In this document: piece by piece, positions 27,709 through 36,992 of the stretch | Layout: each line of letters opens with the position of its first letter | Position numbering within the stretch: position 1 is the first letter of the stretch | Assembly (NCBI GenBank): GCA_017461385.1 | Contig: JAFTXZ010000008.1 | Span: 1 to 64,000, forward strand | Reading direction: 5' to 3' | Source of the DNA: Clostridia bacterium | GTDB taxonomy: Bacteria; Bacillota; Clostridia; Oscillospirales; CAG-272 | DNA: 64,000 nucleotides | The notes under the pieces: generated by a model | Database searches by the model: none | What the model was told of the DNA's origin: nothing | The model's input: only the letters and a program-made list of their open reading frames with translations | Translations under genes and position numbers: made by a program

Positions 27709-28617
27709 TTATTTTTCAGTTTTGACGGTAAGCGTTACTCCATCTGTGGAGAAAACGATTGAGCCTTGTTCGTCAGTTCTGTAAATTTCTGCTCCCTCAA
27801 TCGCTTCAAATCTACTCATCGCTTCAGAATGAGGGTGTCCATACTTGTTATCTTCACCACAGGAAATTACAATATATTTTGGGCTTGCCTTATCCAGCAA
27901 TTCCTGACTTGATGACGTTCTTGATCCGTGATGGCCTGCCTTGAACACATCGCAATCTAGCTGTAGTCTGGTATACCTTTCAACTATATCCTCTTCTGCT
28001 TCCTTTTCTGCATCTCCTGATAATAGGAACTTTATATTTCCCCATCTCGCTACCATCGTTATACTATAATCGTTTGAATCCTTATAGTTATTTTTGAGTG
28101 GTGCTAATATATCCATATTCAGCTGACCCATACCCAAGCTATCACCAACATAATCATTTGCAAAAATTACATTTATGTCCTCGTTTTCATCAAGTGCAGA
28201 AATAAAGCTTTCATACATATTTGTATCTTTGACCTGTTCAGGAATCATAACGTTGACTATTTCAAAAGTATTAAGAATTTCCTCTGCTTCTCCAAAGTGG
28301 TCAGAGTCAAAGTGAGTTATTACGAGATAGTCAAGCTTAGTGACACCATGCGCTTGTAAATAATCAATAAGCACATTATCGCTATCTCTTTCTCCAGTAT
28401 CAATTAGCATAACCCTTGAGTCTGCCATTATCATAGTAGCATCGCCTTGACCTATATCAATAAAGTGAATCTCTGCTATGCCCTCAGGAATTTCATATTC
28501 CTCAGGCATTCCGTCAAGCAATATACTTAACAAAACATCACACGAGCACAGCATTACAACTAGTAATGCAACCACTAAGACAAGTGCCACTCTTTTCAGT
28601 GTCATTTTTTTAGTCAT
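27709..28617 (-). CDS. ComEC-like metallo-β-lactamase-fold lipoprotein
   Basis: This 302-residue exported hydrolase matches the C-terminal MBL domain of ComEC/Rec2. A lipobox LCSC near residue 26 indicates lipid anchoring outside the membrane. The domain starts with HFIDIGQGDATMI, has the metal motif THFDSDHFGE (about 98-107), and continues with LLSGDA and KAGHHGSRTSS. Unlike full ComEC it has no membrane channel domain. Such stand-alone proteins are thought to be nucleases or phosphodiesterases; the substrate here is unknown. I chose the ATG at 28617, 8 nt after GGAGG, over the one at 28623. Confidence 0.88.
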   Translation of the reverse strand: MTKKMTLKRVALVLVVALLVVMLCSCDVLLSILLDGMPEEYEIPEGIAEIHFIDIGQGDATMIMADSRVMLIDTGERDSDNVLIDYLQAHGVTKLDYLVITHFDSDHFGEAEEILNTFEIVNVMIPEQVKDTNMYESFISALDENEDINVIFANDYVGDSLGMGQLNMDILAPLKNNYKDSNDYSITMVARWGNIKFLLSGDAEKEAEEDIVERYTRLQLDCDVFKAGHHGSRTSSSQELLDKASPKYIVISCGEDNKYGHPHSEAMSRFEAIEGAEIYRTDEQGSIVFSTDGVTLTVKTEK

Positions 28618-28643
28618 AACCATACCCTCCTTTTTCTAATTAA

Positions 28644-28672
28644 AGTTTAACATATTAAGCTGTCAAATTCAA
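28644..28672 (-). promoter_or_regulatory. σA promoter of the ComEC-like gene
   Basis: TTGAAT (28667-28672), 17-nt spacer ending TGT, TAAACT (28644-28649) on minus; a less usual -10. Confidence 0.45.
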
Positions 28673-28697
28673 TTACATTATAGAAAAAAAGCGTTTT

Positions 28698-29186
28698 TCA
28701 ACGCTTAAAAATTTTAGTTTTTTCTATTGCCAATAGCAATATTAAGCCAAGCACATAAATTGAGATAACCTCGCCTGCAAAGACACCCAGCGTAGTGGTT
28801 AAATATGCGTATAAATTCCACTCTTTAGTGTATGAAATAATGATAACAAATGGCACTAATACTGTATTTGCTAAAACTGGTGGGATTGGGCACAAATATT
28901 TGTTTCTAATTTTTCTAGTGCCTATAGCCCCAATTATTGTTGCTAAGGTTCCGACAACGATATCCAATAGTGTTGAACCCATAGTTATATTGGAAATTAA
29001 GCAACCGATTGCAAGTCCCCAAACCGCACTTGGTGTAAAATATGGAAGAATACAAAGCGCCTCCCCCAAGCGAAGCTGAATTGCACCTGATGCCAACCCC
29101 AACACGTTAGAAAGCCATGTTAAAGCCACATACATTGCCCCTATTATTGCAGAATGAGTAAGATTCCTAATACTGCTCTTTTTCAT
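28698..29186 (-). CDS. queT: Queuosine-precursor ECF transporter S component, QueT type
   Basis: This 162-residue integral membrane protein has five to six hydrophobic segments and the family blocks AIIGAMYVALTWL, LRLGEALCILPYFTPSA and WGLAIGCLISNI. QueT is the substrate-binding subunit of an energy-coupling-factor transporter for a queuosine precursor; the shared ATPases and EcfT are encoded elsewhere. The start at 29186 is fixed by AGGAGA 9 nt upstream; the longer ORF would run into the riboswitch. A preQ1-I riboswitch in the leader supports the assignment. Confidence 0.92.
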   Translation of the reverse strand: MKKSSIRNLTHSAIIGAMYVALTWLSNVLGLASGAIQLRLGEALCILPYFTPSAVWGLAIGCLISNITMGSTLLDIVVGTLATIIGAIGTRKIRNKYLCPIPPVLANTVLVPFVIIISYTKEWNLYAYLTTTLGVFAGEVISIYVLGLILLLAIEKTKIFKR

Positions 29187-29194
29187 TTCTTTTT

Positions 29195-29234
29195 CTCCTA
29201 GTTTTGTTTTAAGTGAGGATGGTTTCGAACTCAC
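29195..29234 (-). promoter_or_regulatory. preQ1-I riboswitch controlling queT
   Basis: On minus: stem GTGAG, 12-nt loop TTCGAAACCATC, stem CTCAC, an A-rich linker, then AACTAGGAG. This matches the preQ1-I layout (stem, TTC..C loop of 12 nt, closing stem, A-rich tail, ACTA) base for base in the key places. The tail CTAGGAG is the queT ribosome site, so preQ1 binding should hide it and block translation. Confidence 0.88.
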
Positions 29235-29242
29235 TGCCTTAC

Positions 29243-29271
29243 ATTATATATCCTCAATCTAAAAATGTCAA
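29243..29271 (-). promoter_or_regulatory. σA promoter of queT
   Basis: Perfect TTGACA (29266-29271), 17-nt spacer, perfect TATAAT (29243-29248) on minus, directly upstream of the riboswitch. Confidence 0.8.
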
Positions 29272-29322
29272 GAACGCTTAGCTTTTTTTTGCATAATATG
29301 TAAGTGATATGGAGGTGAATAT

Positions 29323-29745
29323 ATGAATGTCGAAAATGACGCAATCGGTTACCTTACAGTAATTGTAAGAACCGTCAATGGGGCACTGCCTGTTGAAAAT
29401 GCACAGGTGGTAATTTATGGATATGGTAATGATGATAATATCCCAAGCAATGGAGATATTATTTACACCTTGTCCACTGATATTTCGGGTAAGACAGAAA
29501 AGGTTGCTCTTAACTCCAAGAACAAAGATATTTCTCTAGCCCCTAAGAACGAGGTTCCAAGCAAAGGATACAACATAAGCGTGACTGCAAATGGTTATTA
29601 TGATAGCAGTTATATTAACGTTCCAATTTATCAGGGTGTTCATTCCCTACAATACGTAAATTTGATTCCTCTTTCTGAATATTCTGCGCCAACTGATCCT
29701 GTGCCTAATCTTGGCAGAATTTATAACGAAAGCACTGACTCATAA
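29323..29745 (+). CDS. Small β-sandwich protein of the peptidoglycan-binding locus
   Basis: This 140-residue protein has no signal peptide. Its pattern of alternating strands (GYLTVIVRTVNGALPVENAQVVIYG, then a GYNISVTANGYYDSSY block) resembles carboxypeptidase-regulatory-like/Ig folds. It heads a three-gene run with two peptidoglycan-binding proteins, 9 nt before the next gene, and has a GGAGGTGA ribosome site. Upstream, CATAATAT at 29292 resembles a sporulation-σ -10 box and no σA promoter was found, so forespore or mother-cell expression is possible. Function unknown. Confidence 0.6.
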   Translation: MNVENDAIGYLTVIVRTVNGALPVENAQVVIYGYGNDDNIPSNGDIIYTLSTDISGKTEKVALNSKNKDISLAPKNEVPSKGYNISVTANGYYDSSYINVPIYQGVHSLQYVNLIPLSEYSAPTDPVPNLGRIYNESTDS

Positions 29746-29754
29746 GGAGATTAT

Positions 29755-31149
29755 ATGCCAATTACACCCATAATTCCCAATTACATAACCGTACATTTAG
29801 GTCCTGCTGATAGCGATGCTCCAAATGTAACAGTTCCATACACTGACTATCTTAAAAATGTCGCCTCAAGCGAAATATTTCCTACATGGCCTGAAAGTGC
29901 TCTTAGAGCTAACATATATGCACAAAATTCCTTTGCATTAAACAGAATATTTACAAACTATTATCGCTCAAGAGGCTATAATTTCGATATTACAAATTCT
30001 ATTGGAATAGACCAATCATTTGTTAATAATCGAGAAATTTTTGAAAACATTTCCGAAATTGTTGATGAAATTTTCAATGACTATATTGTTAAAGGTAATA
30101 GCATAGAGCCGTTTTTCGCGTCATATTGTGACGGTCGCGAATTGAGATGCGATGGCCTTGAGCAATGGGGCACTGTTAGGCTTGCCGAGCAAGGATACAC
30201 TCCTTACGAAATTTTACAATACTATTACGGCGATGATTTAAGCATAGTTTCAAATGCGCCTGTGGGCTCTCCTATAGCCTCTTGGGATGGTAGGACACTA
30301 GGATTTGGCTCCTTAGGAAATGCTGTTCAGCAAGTGCAGATTAGACTAAACAGAATATCCAAGAACTTCCCTGCTATACCTAAAATCTATCCTGTAAATG
30401 GAATTTTCGACAAAAAAACTGAGGATGCTGTTCGTGCCTACCAAAATGCGTTTCAGCTACCTGTTGACGGACTAGTTGGAAAGGATACATGGTATTCTAT
30501 TCAAAGAACCTTCGGAGCAGTGAAAAGGCTAAACGATTTAGCTACTGAGGGATTAAGTCGTGAGGAGGTCGACGGGATTTTTAACTCATTGCTAGAGGAA
30601 GGAGACACAGGCTCGGAGGTTTATGAGCTTCAATATCTTCTTTCGTTGATTGCTGAGTATAACAATCAAATTCAACCAGTATCCCTTGACGGCATATTCG
30701 GTCCCTCCACAAAAAGCAGTGTTGAGGATTTTCAAAGGTCCTATGAGCTTCAAATAAATGGAGTTGTTGACATTCCCGTTTGGGACAGACTTTATCGTGA
30801 ATACGTAGGCATCTTAGAGTCCTTGCCACAAGGCTATTTCGATAGTATTACAGTACCATATCCTGGCTCTGTTTTACGTCTTGGTTCAAGTGGCGAGGGC
30901 GTGAGAATTTTACAGGAATATTTGAATTATATAGCTAACACATATACTGCTATTCCAAAAATCGAAGCCGATGGTATTTTCGGAATAGCAACGGAGCGTG
31001 CAGTTTTAGCTTATAAGGATATATTTGGGCTTGAAGCCACTCCTATTGTTTCAGCTAGCACTTGGAATTCAATTACATCTACCTACAGAGACCTATTTGA
31101 TGGCTCAAGGGCTTCTGCAGGACAGTATCCCGGCTACGATATTGATTAA
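29755..31149 (+). CDS. SpoIID-like protein with three peptidoglycan-binding domains
   Basis: This 464-residue protein has an N-terminal region (about 1-165) similar to SpoIID/LytB: TDYLKNVASSEIFPTWPESALRA with the glutamate where SpoIID has its catalytic Glu, then YAQNSFALNRI and CDGLEQWGT. Three PG_binding_1 domains follow (about 182-250, 270-345 and 370-450), each with a G..V..LQ..L and DGIFG..T...V..(F/Y)Q pattern. No signal peptide is seen, odd for a wall enzyme; spore-compartment proteins often lack one. It likely acts on spore-cortex or septal peptidoglycan. Confidence 0.82.
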   Translation: MPITPIIPNYITVHLGPADSDAPNVTVPYTDYLKNVASSEIFPTWPESALRANIYAQNSFALNRIFTNYYRSRGYNFDITNSIGIDQSFVNNREIFENISEIVDEIFNDYIVKGNSIEPFFASYCDGRELRCDGLEQWGTVRLAEQGYTPYEILQYYYGDDLSIVSNAPVGSPIASWDGRTLGFGSLGNAVQQVQIRLNRISKNFPAIPKIYPVNGIFDKKTEDAVRAYQNAFQLPVDGLVGKDTWYSIQRTFGAVKRLNDLATEGLSREEVDGIFNSLLEEGDTGSEVYELQYLLSLIAEYNNQIQPVSLDGIFGPSTKSSVEDFQRSYELQINGVVDIPVWDRLYREYVGILESLPQGYFDSITVPYPGSVLRLGSSGEGVRILQEYLNYIANTYTAIPKIEADGIFGIATERAVLAYKDIFGLEATPIVSASTWNSITSTYRDLFDGSRASAGQYPGYDID

Positions 31150-31158
31150 GGAGCAGTT

Positions 31159-31689
31159 ATGGCATATTACAATTTAGAGGATTCCTCAAACCCAATTTTA
31201 CAAATTCAGCGGCTTTTACGAAACATTGATCGTGATGAAGCAGTATTTACAAGTGTTGCGCCTAGTGGTAGCTTTGAAAGCAATACAAGGGACGCAGTTA
31301 TTCGCTTTCAAGACAAATATGGACTTCGTTCTACCGGCGTTGTCGATAAGGAAACCTGGGATTTACTTCACAGAATCGATTCGGCAAAGAAAAAGCTCAA
31401 CTCTCTTGTCCAAGGCGTTAAAATTTTTCCACAAAGCGAAAGCTATAATATTCCCTTTGGATCAAGGAATGATTTACTATATATTATCCAAATATTTCTG
31501 AATGAAATAGCAAACGAGTATGATAGTATTGAAATGCTAGAGTTAAACGGAATATACAATACTCCTACTCAAAATGCGATAAAGGCATTTCAACGCGCGC
31601 ATCTTATCGAGGATAACGGCAAGCTTGATGCTGACACAATAAATTTACTTTTCAAGGAGTATGAAAGAATAAATAATCGTCAAGGCTGA
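31159..31689 (+). CDS. Protein with two peptidoglycan-binding domains
   Basis: This 176-residue protein consists of two PG_binding_1-type repeats (about 10-75 and 95-165): ILQIQRLLRNI ... RDAVIRFQDKYGLRSTGVVDKETWDLL, and LLYIIQIFLNEI ... TQNAIKAFQRAHLIEDNGKLDADTINLL. No catalytic domain and no signal peptide are present. It follows the SpoIID-like gene by 9 nt and precedes clpC by 59 nt, so all four probably share a transcript. It may target a partner hydrolase to cortex peptidoglycan. Confidence 0.75.
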   Translation: MAYYNLEDSSNPILQIQRLLRNIDRDEAVFTSVAPSGSFESNTRDAVIRFQDKYGLRSTGVVDKETWDLLHRIDSAKKKLNSLVQGVKIFPQSESYNIPFGSRNDLLYIIQIFLNEIANEYDSIEMLELNGIYNTPTQNAIKAFQRAHLIEDNGKLDADTINLLFKEYERINNRQG

Positions 31690-31748
31690 AAAAGCGTTTC
31701 TTTTTCTGTCAATACTCTTTTCAAACGGTAATGAAAGGATGATATTTA

Positions 31749-34166
31749 ATGTTGAATCGCTTTACAAAAAAAGCCGAAATGGTAATCAGCTCCTCTAAAA
31801 AGTGTGCACAAGCATTGGGCTCTCCTTATATAGGAACTGAGCATTTGCTTCTAGGAATTTTAGACGTTGATTGTGTTGGATGCAAGATACTTGAGGATAA
31901 AAGAATATATTACAAGGAAATATTTTTACGATTAAACGAATCCTCTCCTCCACTTGAAATCTCTCTTCTTACAGATGAGCTCAGTCCAAAATTCAAAAGA
32001 GTCATCGAGACCTCAGGTGCTATAGCAAAAAAGTTCAACTCAAGTCTTATTGGCACAGAGCATCTTTTATATGCTCTGTGTGAAGAAAACGATTCAGTTG
32101 GTGCAAAAATCCTTATTTCCTCGGGAATAAGTCTTCATCTGTTAAAAAACGATATTTCTGCGTATTTAGATAGCTTTACAAAAAGCGAAAGACAGGATAA
32201 AGTCCAAGTGCAAGGCTGCCCCGTTTTATCCACCTACGGAAGGAACCTGAATATTCAAGCGCGTTTAGGGAAATACGACCCTTTAATTGGCAGAGAAAAC
32301 GAGGTTGATCGACTTATACAAATTCTTTCTAGAAGGACGAAGAACAATCCCTGTTTAATCGGTGAGCCTGGCGTAGGTAAAACCGCCATTGTAGAAGGGC
32401 TTGCTCAAAAAATCAACGAAGCTGACGTTCCCACAGATTTATGCAATAAAACAATAGTTGCTCTCGATTTAAGCGCTATGATTGCTGGGGCTAAATATCG
32501 CGGTGAATTTGAGGAAAGAATGCGTGGCGTTCTAAACGAAATACGTTCAAATCCTAACATCATTCTTTTCATTGATGAGATACACACAATAATCGGTGCA
32601 GGAGCTGCAGAGGGTGCAGTTGATGCGGCAAATATAATTAAGCCCGCATTAGCGCGTTCACAGGTTCAGCTTATTGGCGCAACTACAATTAGTGAATACA
32701 GAAAGCATATTGAAAAGGATTCTGCTTTAGAAAGGCGCTTTCAACCTATTTTGGTTGAGGAGCCTACCCAAGAAAAGGCGCTGGATATTTTATTTGGGTT
32801 AAAAAGCAATTATGAGGATTTTCACGGGGTGAAAATTAGTGATGAAGCTATTCACGCATCCATTTCTCTTTCAAAGCGATATATAAATGACAGATATTTA
32901 CCTGACAAGGCCATAGATTTAATAGACGAAGGGTGCTCTTATATAAAGCTTAAGCGAAGCTCAAAAACACCAGAAATTAGAGAGCTTGAAAAAAGAATTC
33001 AAGATTTAGAAAAGGAACGCGAAAGTTACGTGGTTAATGAGGATTTTGATTCTGCTTTTGCACTTAAGGATAAGCTTCAAAGCTTAAAAATCGAGCTTAA
33101 GAACGCACTCAAGAAACGAGAGACTTCTCTTTCAAGCTCTACACCTGTCTTAACTGAAAATGATATTGCCGAGGTAGTTACAAAATGGACTCAAATTCCA
33201 CTTGGAGATTTAACAAGCTCAGAGGGAGAAAAGCTTAAAAATCTTGAATACTCTCTCAAGAAGAATATAATAGGTCAAGATGACGCTATTTCTTTAATCT
33301 GTGCATCTATCAAACGATCAAAAATGGGTCTGAAAAATCCTGATCGTCCAGTTGGCTCCTTTATGCTTCTTGGACCCACGGGCGTTGGAAAAACAGAGCT
33401 CGCAAGATGCCTTGCAAGAGAGCTTTTTGGATCGCCAGATTCGCTGATTAGGCTTGATATGTCTGAATATATGGAAAAGCATAGCGTTTCTAGACTTGTA
33501 GGCTCACCTCCAGGATATATCGGTTACGATGAGGGAGGTCAACTAACCTCTAAGGTTAGATTAAAGCCGTATTCAGTTGTCCTCTTTGACGAAATAGAAA
33601 AAGCACACAAGGATATTTATAATATTCTTTTACAAATTCTTGATAGTGGTACTCTAACCGATTCAAAGGGACGCTCTATAAGCTTCAAAAACACTATTAT
33701 CATTTTAACGTCAAATATAGGTGCTAGAGATATCGCAGAAAAGCATTCCTTGGGCTTTACAGAAAGTAGCTTCAACAATTCTAGTCTCTCAAAAAGCAAA
33801 ATCGACGATGCTCTAAAAAAGGAATTCAGTCCCGAATTTCTAAATAGACTTGATGAAATAGTGATATTTAATAAATTAAAGCTCGATGACATTAAAGAAA
33901 TATGCTCTATTATGCTAAAGGAGTTGAAATCTCTTTCAAAAAGTATTGGAATTACAATAGAGCTTGACAACAGCTTGGTAGATTATATCTGTAAAAAAAG
34001 CTTTAGTGACACTTATGGTGCAAGACCGATTCGCAGAGCTATAACCACGCTTATCGAAAACCCTCTTAGTGAAAAAATATTAATTAATGAAATTAAAGCA
34101 GGAGACTCTGTTTTAATCAACTCAGATGGTGACTCCGTTCTTTTCAAGGTTAATCAAAGTGTGTAA
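31749..34166 (+). CDS. clpC: ATP-dependent Clp protease ATPase subunit ClpC
   Basis: ClpC (805 residues) unfolds proteins and feeds them to ClpP. Two Clp_N repeats (about 3-145) lead to AAA-1 with Walker [10 protein letters not shown] (about 203-211), a UVR-type coiled region ([20 protein letters not shown]...), and AAA-2 with GPTGVGKTE (about 539-547) and [26 protein letters not shown]. The gene lies after peptidoglycan-binding genes, not in the usual ctsR-mcsA-mcsB-clpC operon, and no CtsR-like operator was recognised. An MGF-type ClpP loop is not obvious. It may be a second, sporulation-linked ClpC. Confidence 0.9.
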   Translation: MLNRFTKKAEMVISSSKKCAQALGSPYIGTEHLLLGILDVDCVGCKILEDKRIYYKEIFLRLNESSPPLEISLLTDELSPKFKRVIETSGAIAKKFNSSLIGTEHLLYALCEENDSVGAKILISSGISLHLLKNDISAYLDSFTKSERQDKVQVQGCPVLSTYGRNLNIQARLGKYDPLIGRENEVDRLIQILSRRTKNNPCLIGEPGVGKTAIVEGLAQKINEADVPTDLCNKTIVALDLSAMIAGAKYRGEFEERMRGVLNEIRSNPNIILFIDEIHTIIGAGAAEGAVDAANIIKPALARSQVQLIGATTISEYRKHIEKDSALERRFQPILVEEPTQEKALDILFGLKSNYEDFHGVKISDEAIHASISLSKRYINDRYLPDKAIDLIDEGCSYIKLKRSSKTPEIRELEKRIQDLEKERESYVVNEDFDSAFALKDKLQSLKIELKNALKKRETSLSSSTPVLTENDIAEVVTKWTQIPLGDLTSSEGEKLKNLEYSLKKNIIGQDDAISLICASIKRSKMGLKNPDRPVGSFMLLGPTGVGKTELARCLARELFGSPDSLIRLDMSEYMEKHSVSRLVGSPPGYIGYDEGGQLTSKVRLKPYSVVLFDEIEKAHKDIYNILLQILDSGTLTDSKGRSISFKNTIIILTSNIGARDIAEKHSLGFTESSFNNSSLSKSKIDDALKKEFSPEFLNRLDEIVIFNKLKLDDIKEICSIMLKELKSLSKSIGITIELDNSLVDYICKKSFSDTYGARPIRRAITTLIENPLSEKILINEIKAGDSVLINSDGDSVLFKVNQSV

Positions 34167-34196
34167 AAAAACGAGTGATTTCTCACTCGTTTTTTT
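34165..34196 (+). terminator. Bidirectional terminator between clpC and mscS
   Basis: Stem ACGAGTGA/TCACTCGT, TTTC loop, A-run and T-run on either side; serves both converging genes. Confidence 0.85.
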
Positions 34197-34199
34197 ATT

Positions 34200-35081
34200 T
34201 TATTTTGCAAGATGAACATCGAGCTGTGGATAAGGAATTTCAATTCCATTCTTGTCAAAGTTAAGCTTAACAAGCTCAATAATATGGAAGTTAACATCCC
34301 AGTAATCAGAATTCTTAACCCAAACTCTAAGTCTAATGCCCACCGCTGTATCACCGTGTGCAATAACCATTGTTTCAGGCTTTGGATCATCAAGAATTCT
34401 TTCATCTGATCTTGCGCAAGCCAAAAGAACCTTTTTAGCTGACGCGATATCAGCATCATAAGAAATGCTGAAATCAAAATCAATTCTTCTAGTTTCGTGA
34501 GCAGAATAGTTAGTTACGGCTGAATTAGAGATTGTTCCGTTTGGAACTACTACCTTTTTGTTATCTGGAGTTGTAAGGGTTGTATAGAAAAGACCAATAT
34601 CAACAACTGTACCACTTACGCCAGCACCCTCGACATAATCGCCAACCTCGAATGGCTTGAAAATAACAAGCATCACTCCACCTGCTATATTAGAAAGACC
34701 ACCCTGCAATGCGAGGCCGACAGCCAAGCCAGCAGAAGCAATTGCAGCAGACAATGCAGAAATGTCAAAGCCGAGAATAGAAATCGTAGCTGCAGCAATA
34801 GCAATATACAGGACTACTGCGATAACATGCTTCAAAAATATTCTCAGAGTATTATTCATTTTGGGGAAAAGCTTCCCTTTTTCTATGCTTTTTGCAATTT
34901 TCCTTGTAATAAATACTCCAATAATTATGACAGCCAAAGCTCCAAGAATTTTTCCAATTATCGGAACTATATTGCCTCCAAGAAATTCTACTATGCTATC
35001 TAAAAAATTAGTTGCACTGTTTGTACCGCTTGGATCTTGTGTATTTGTGTTTCCATTTACTGTTAAAAACAAATTAAACAT
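34200..35081 (-). CDS. Small-conductance mechanosensitive channel, MscS family
   Basis: This 293-residue membrane channel opens under membrane tension and releases solutes. Three N-terminal membrane helices are visible; TM3 carries the conserved AIASAGLAVGLALQGGLSNIAGG, which lines the pore. The β-domain begins with IFKPFEVGDYVEGAGVSGTVVDIGLFYTTL and has VVVPNGTISNS. Length is typical for the short MscS type. Start ATG has GAGAG upstream. It converges on clpC. Confidence 0.94.
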   Translation of the reverse strand: MFNLFLTVNGNTNTQDPSGTNSATNFLDSIVEFLGGNIVPIIGKILGALAVIIIGVFITRKIAKSIEKGKLFPKMNNTLRIFLKHVIAVVLYIAIAAATISILGFDISALSAAIASAGLAVGLALQGGLSNIAGGVMLVIFKPFEVGDYVEGAGVSGTVVDIGLFYTTLTTPDNKKVVVPNGTISNSAVTNYSAHETRRIDFDFSISYDADIASAKKVLLACARSDERILDDPKPETMVIAHGDTAVGIRLRVWVKNSDYWDVNFHIIELVKLNFDKNGIEIPYPQLDVHLAK

Positions 35082-35122
35082 TTTTCTCTCCTCTATTTTT
35101 ATTTAATTAAACATTGTAAAGC

Positions 35123-35413
35123 TTAATCGTTAGAAATATCAGCTATTTTTTTCTCAATAACCTTGATTTTTTCTTTAATTTCGTCTGCTCTAGCTACGAT
35201 TTTATTGATCTCATCATCATTTTTATTTTTCTTAACAAGCTCATAATATGCCTTGCCAAGATCCTCAAAAACAACTGCGAGATTAGCTTCCTCGTTTTTT
35301 AGATCAATTTTTAATTGAGTCTTTTTGGCGAGCTTCACAGCCTCATCCCTTGCGTTTGAAGCAACGGATTTCACTTTTTTACCAAAGTTATCTAAAGCCT
35401 CATTTATAGCCAT
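35123..35413 (-). CDS. Small coiled-coil protein of unknown function
   Basis: This 96-residue protein starts at the ATG 7 nt after GGTGGAGG; the longer ORF start at 35431 overlaps that ribosome site. The sequence is charged and helical (DNFGKKVKSVASNARDEAVKLAKKTQLKIDLKNEEANLAVVFEDLGKAYYELVKK...), ending in a long coiled-coil. It is similar in style to small proteins found next to zinc-ribbon genes, but no metal site is present. It lies 41 nt upstream of mscS and is likely cotranscribed. Confidence 0.7.
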   Translation of the reverse strand: MAINEALDNFGKKVKSVASNARDEAVKLAKKTQLKIDLKNEEANLAVVFEDLGKAYYELVKKNKNDDEINKIVARADEIKEKIKVIEKKIADISND

Positions 35414-35449
35414 TGATAAGCCTCCACCCATTAGAATATTACACTAAAT

Positions 35450-35478
35450 ATAATACTATAACAAAAAAGCTTTGTCAA
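35450..35478 (-). promoter_or_regulatory. σA promoter of the coiled-coil gene and mscS
   Basis: TTGACA (35473-35478), 17-nt spacer, TATTAT (35450-35455) on minus. Confidence 0.65.
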
Positions 35479-35541
35479 CAATTTTGAATAAATTTGATTA
35501 AAAAAGTGAAACCTAAATATAAAAAACCTAGGAGGAAGTGT

Positions 35542-35985
35542 ATGAAAAACAAGGAATACGTGGAATACGTCTCTGCTCGTAGTAAAAAATCTCCGATTTT
35601 AATGAACGCAGTTCGTGCTTTTTTGATAGGAGGAGCTATATGCTCCTTGGGGCAGGCTATATTTGAGTTTTATTCTGTTTTTAACAGTGATATAAAAGAA
35701 ACTCAATCGCTAGTATCCTTAACTTTGATTGCAATAGCGATAATTTTGACTGGAATTGGAATATTTGATAATATTGCACGAGTTGCTGGTGCTGGTACAC
35801 TTGTTCCCATTACAGGGTTTGCAAATGCAGTTGCTTCATCTGCCGTTGACACAAAATCCGAAGGATTTGTAATGGGTGTCGGTGCTAAAATCTTTTCAAT
35901 TTCCGGTCCAGTAATTTTATTTGGAACATTTAGTGGCGTTATTTATGGCGTGATATACTACATTTGTAGTCTAATATGGGGTTAA
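35542..35985 (+). CDS. spoVAC: Stage V sporulation protein AC
   Basis: SpoVAC (147 residues) is an inner-membrane spore protein, part of the SpoVA complex that moves dipicolinic acid into the forespore and out during germination; it can act as a mechanosensitive channel. Several membrane helices and the family motifs FLIGGAICSLGQ and GAGTLVPITGFANAVASSAV are present. The start at 35542 follows AGGAGGA; the upstream start in the same frame has no ribosome site. First gene of a spoVAC-spoVAD-spoVAE run. Confidence 0.95.
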   Translation: MKNKEYVEYVSARSKKSPILMNAVRAFLIGGAICSLGQAIFEFYSVFNSDIKETQSLVSLTLIAIAIILTGIGIFDNIARVAGAGTLVPITGFANAVASSAVDTKSEGFVMGVGAKIFSISGPVILFGTFSGVIYGVIYYICSLIWG

Positions 35986-35988
35986 ACA

Positions 35989-36990
35989 ATGGAAAATAAT
36001 CTGATCACATTAAAAAGCTCTCCGAAGATTCTTTCCTCCTACTCTGTTGCTGGGAATAAGGAGCATAATGGACCTCTCGGGAATTATTATGATGAATGGT
36101 GTGCTGACGATAAATTTGGAAAAAGCTCCTGGGAAAAGGCAGAAAGCGAAATGCAACGACGCGCACTTCGTGGCGCTTTGAAAAAAGCAAGCTTATCCGA
36201 TTGCGACCTCGATCTCATATTAGCAGGAGATTTGCTCAATCAATGTGTTAGTTCTACTTATGGGCTAGCTGACTACAATGTGCCATATTTGGGCTTGTAT
36301 GGAGCTTGCTCCACCTGTGCAGAAAGCATAGCACTAGGGGCTTGTTTATTTGATGGTGGAATTATAAGCAAATGTGGTGCAATTACCTCGTCACACTATT
36401 GTTCCAGCGAAAGACAATTTAGATATCCTTTAGAGTACGGAGGACAACGAGCTCCAACTGCTCAATGGACTACAACAGGCTCAGGTGCATTTATTATCGG
36501 TGAAAAGGGCAATGTTAATATTGAGCAGGTAATGTTTGGCCGCATTATTGACAAGGGAATTAGTGATATAAACAACATGGGAGCCGCAATGGCGCCTGCT
36601 GTTATAGATACATTGGTAAGATATTTTGATCAGAGTGGCACAAAGCCTTGTGATTTCGATTTGATTGTAACCGGAGACCTAGGCTTTGAGGGTAGCGAAA
36701 TTATCAAGGATTTATTGCTTGGTGAGGGCATAGATGTAAGAAAGAATCACGTAGATTGTGGGCTAATGGTCTTTAATCGTGAGACACAAGATGTGCACGC
36801 TGGAGGCTCTGGTTGCGGTTGTAGCGCAATTGCCATGGCAAGTACAATTATCCCTAACCTTTCATCAGGATATCTAAAAGATATTTTATTTTTAGGAACA
36901 GGCGCTCTTATGTCGCCAATGACTCTGTTTCAAGGGGAAACAATACCCGCAGTTGCCCATCTTATACGTTTAACTCATAGTGAGGAGTAA
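35989..36990 (+). CDS. spoVAD: Stage V sporulation protein AD
   Basis: SpoVAD (333 residues) is a thiolase-fold protein that binds dipicolinic acid at the spore membrane. Recognised by SWEKAESEMQRRALRGAL, GDLLNQCVSSTYGLADYNVPYLGLYGACSTC, and SSHYCSSERQFRYPLEYGGQRAPTAQWT. The thiolase-like cysteine region is kept while the protein acts in binding rather than catalysis. It lies 3 nt after spoVAC and 2 nt before spoVAE. Confidence 0.97.
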   Translation: MENNLITLKSSPKILSSYSVAGNKEHNGPLGNYYDEWCADDKFGKSSWEKAESEMQRRALRGALKKASLSDCDLDLILAGDLLNQCVSSTYGLADYNVPYLGLYGACSTCAESIALGACLFDGGIISKCGAITSSHYCSSERQFRYPLEYGGQRAPTAQWTTTGSGAFIIGEKGNVNIEQVMFGRIIDKGISDINNMGAAMAPAVIDTLVRYFDQSGTKPCDFDLIVTGDLGFEGSEIIKDLLLGEGIDVRKNHVDCGLMVFNRETQDVHAGGSGCGCSAIAMASTIIPNLSSGYLKDILFLGTGALMSPMTLFQGETIPAVAHLIRLTHSEE

Positions 36991-36992
36991 AT

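Noticed and set aside
35479..35541. Sporulation-σ (σG-type) promoter before spoVAC
   Set aside because: A TGAATA is present near 35483, but no fitting -10 stands at 14-16 nt; not strong enough to annotate.
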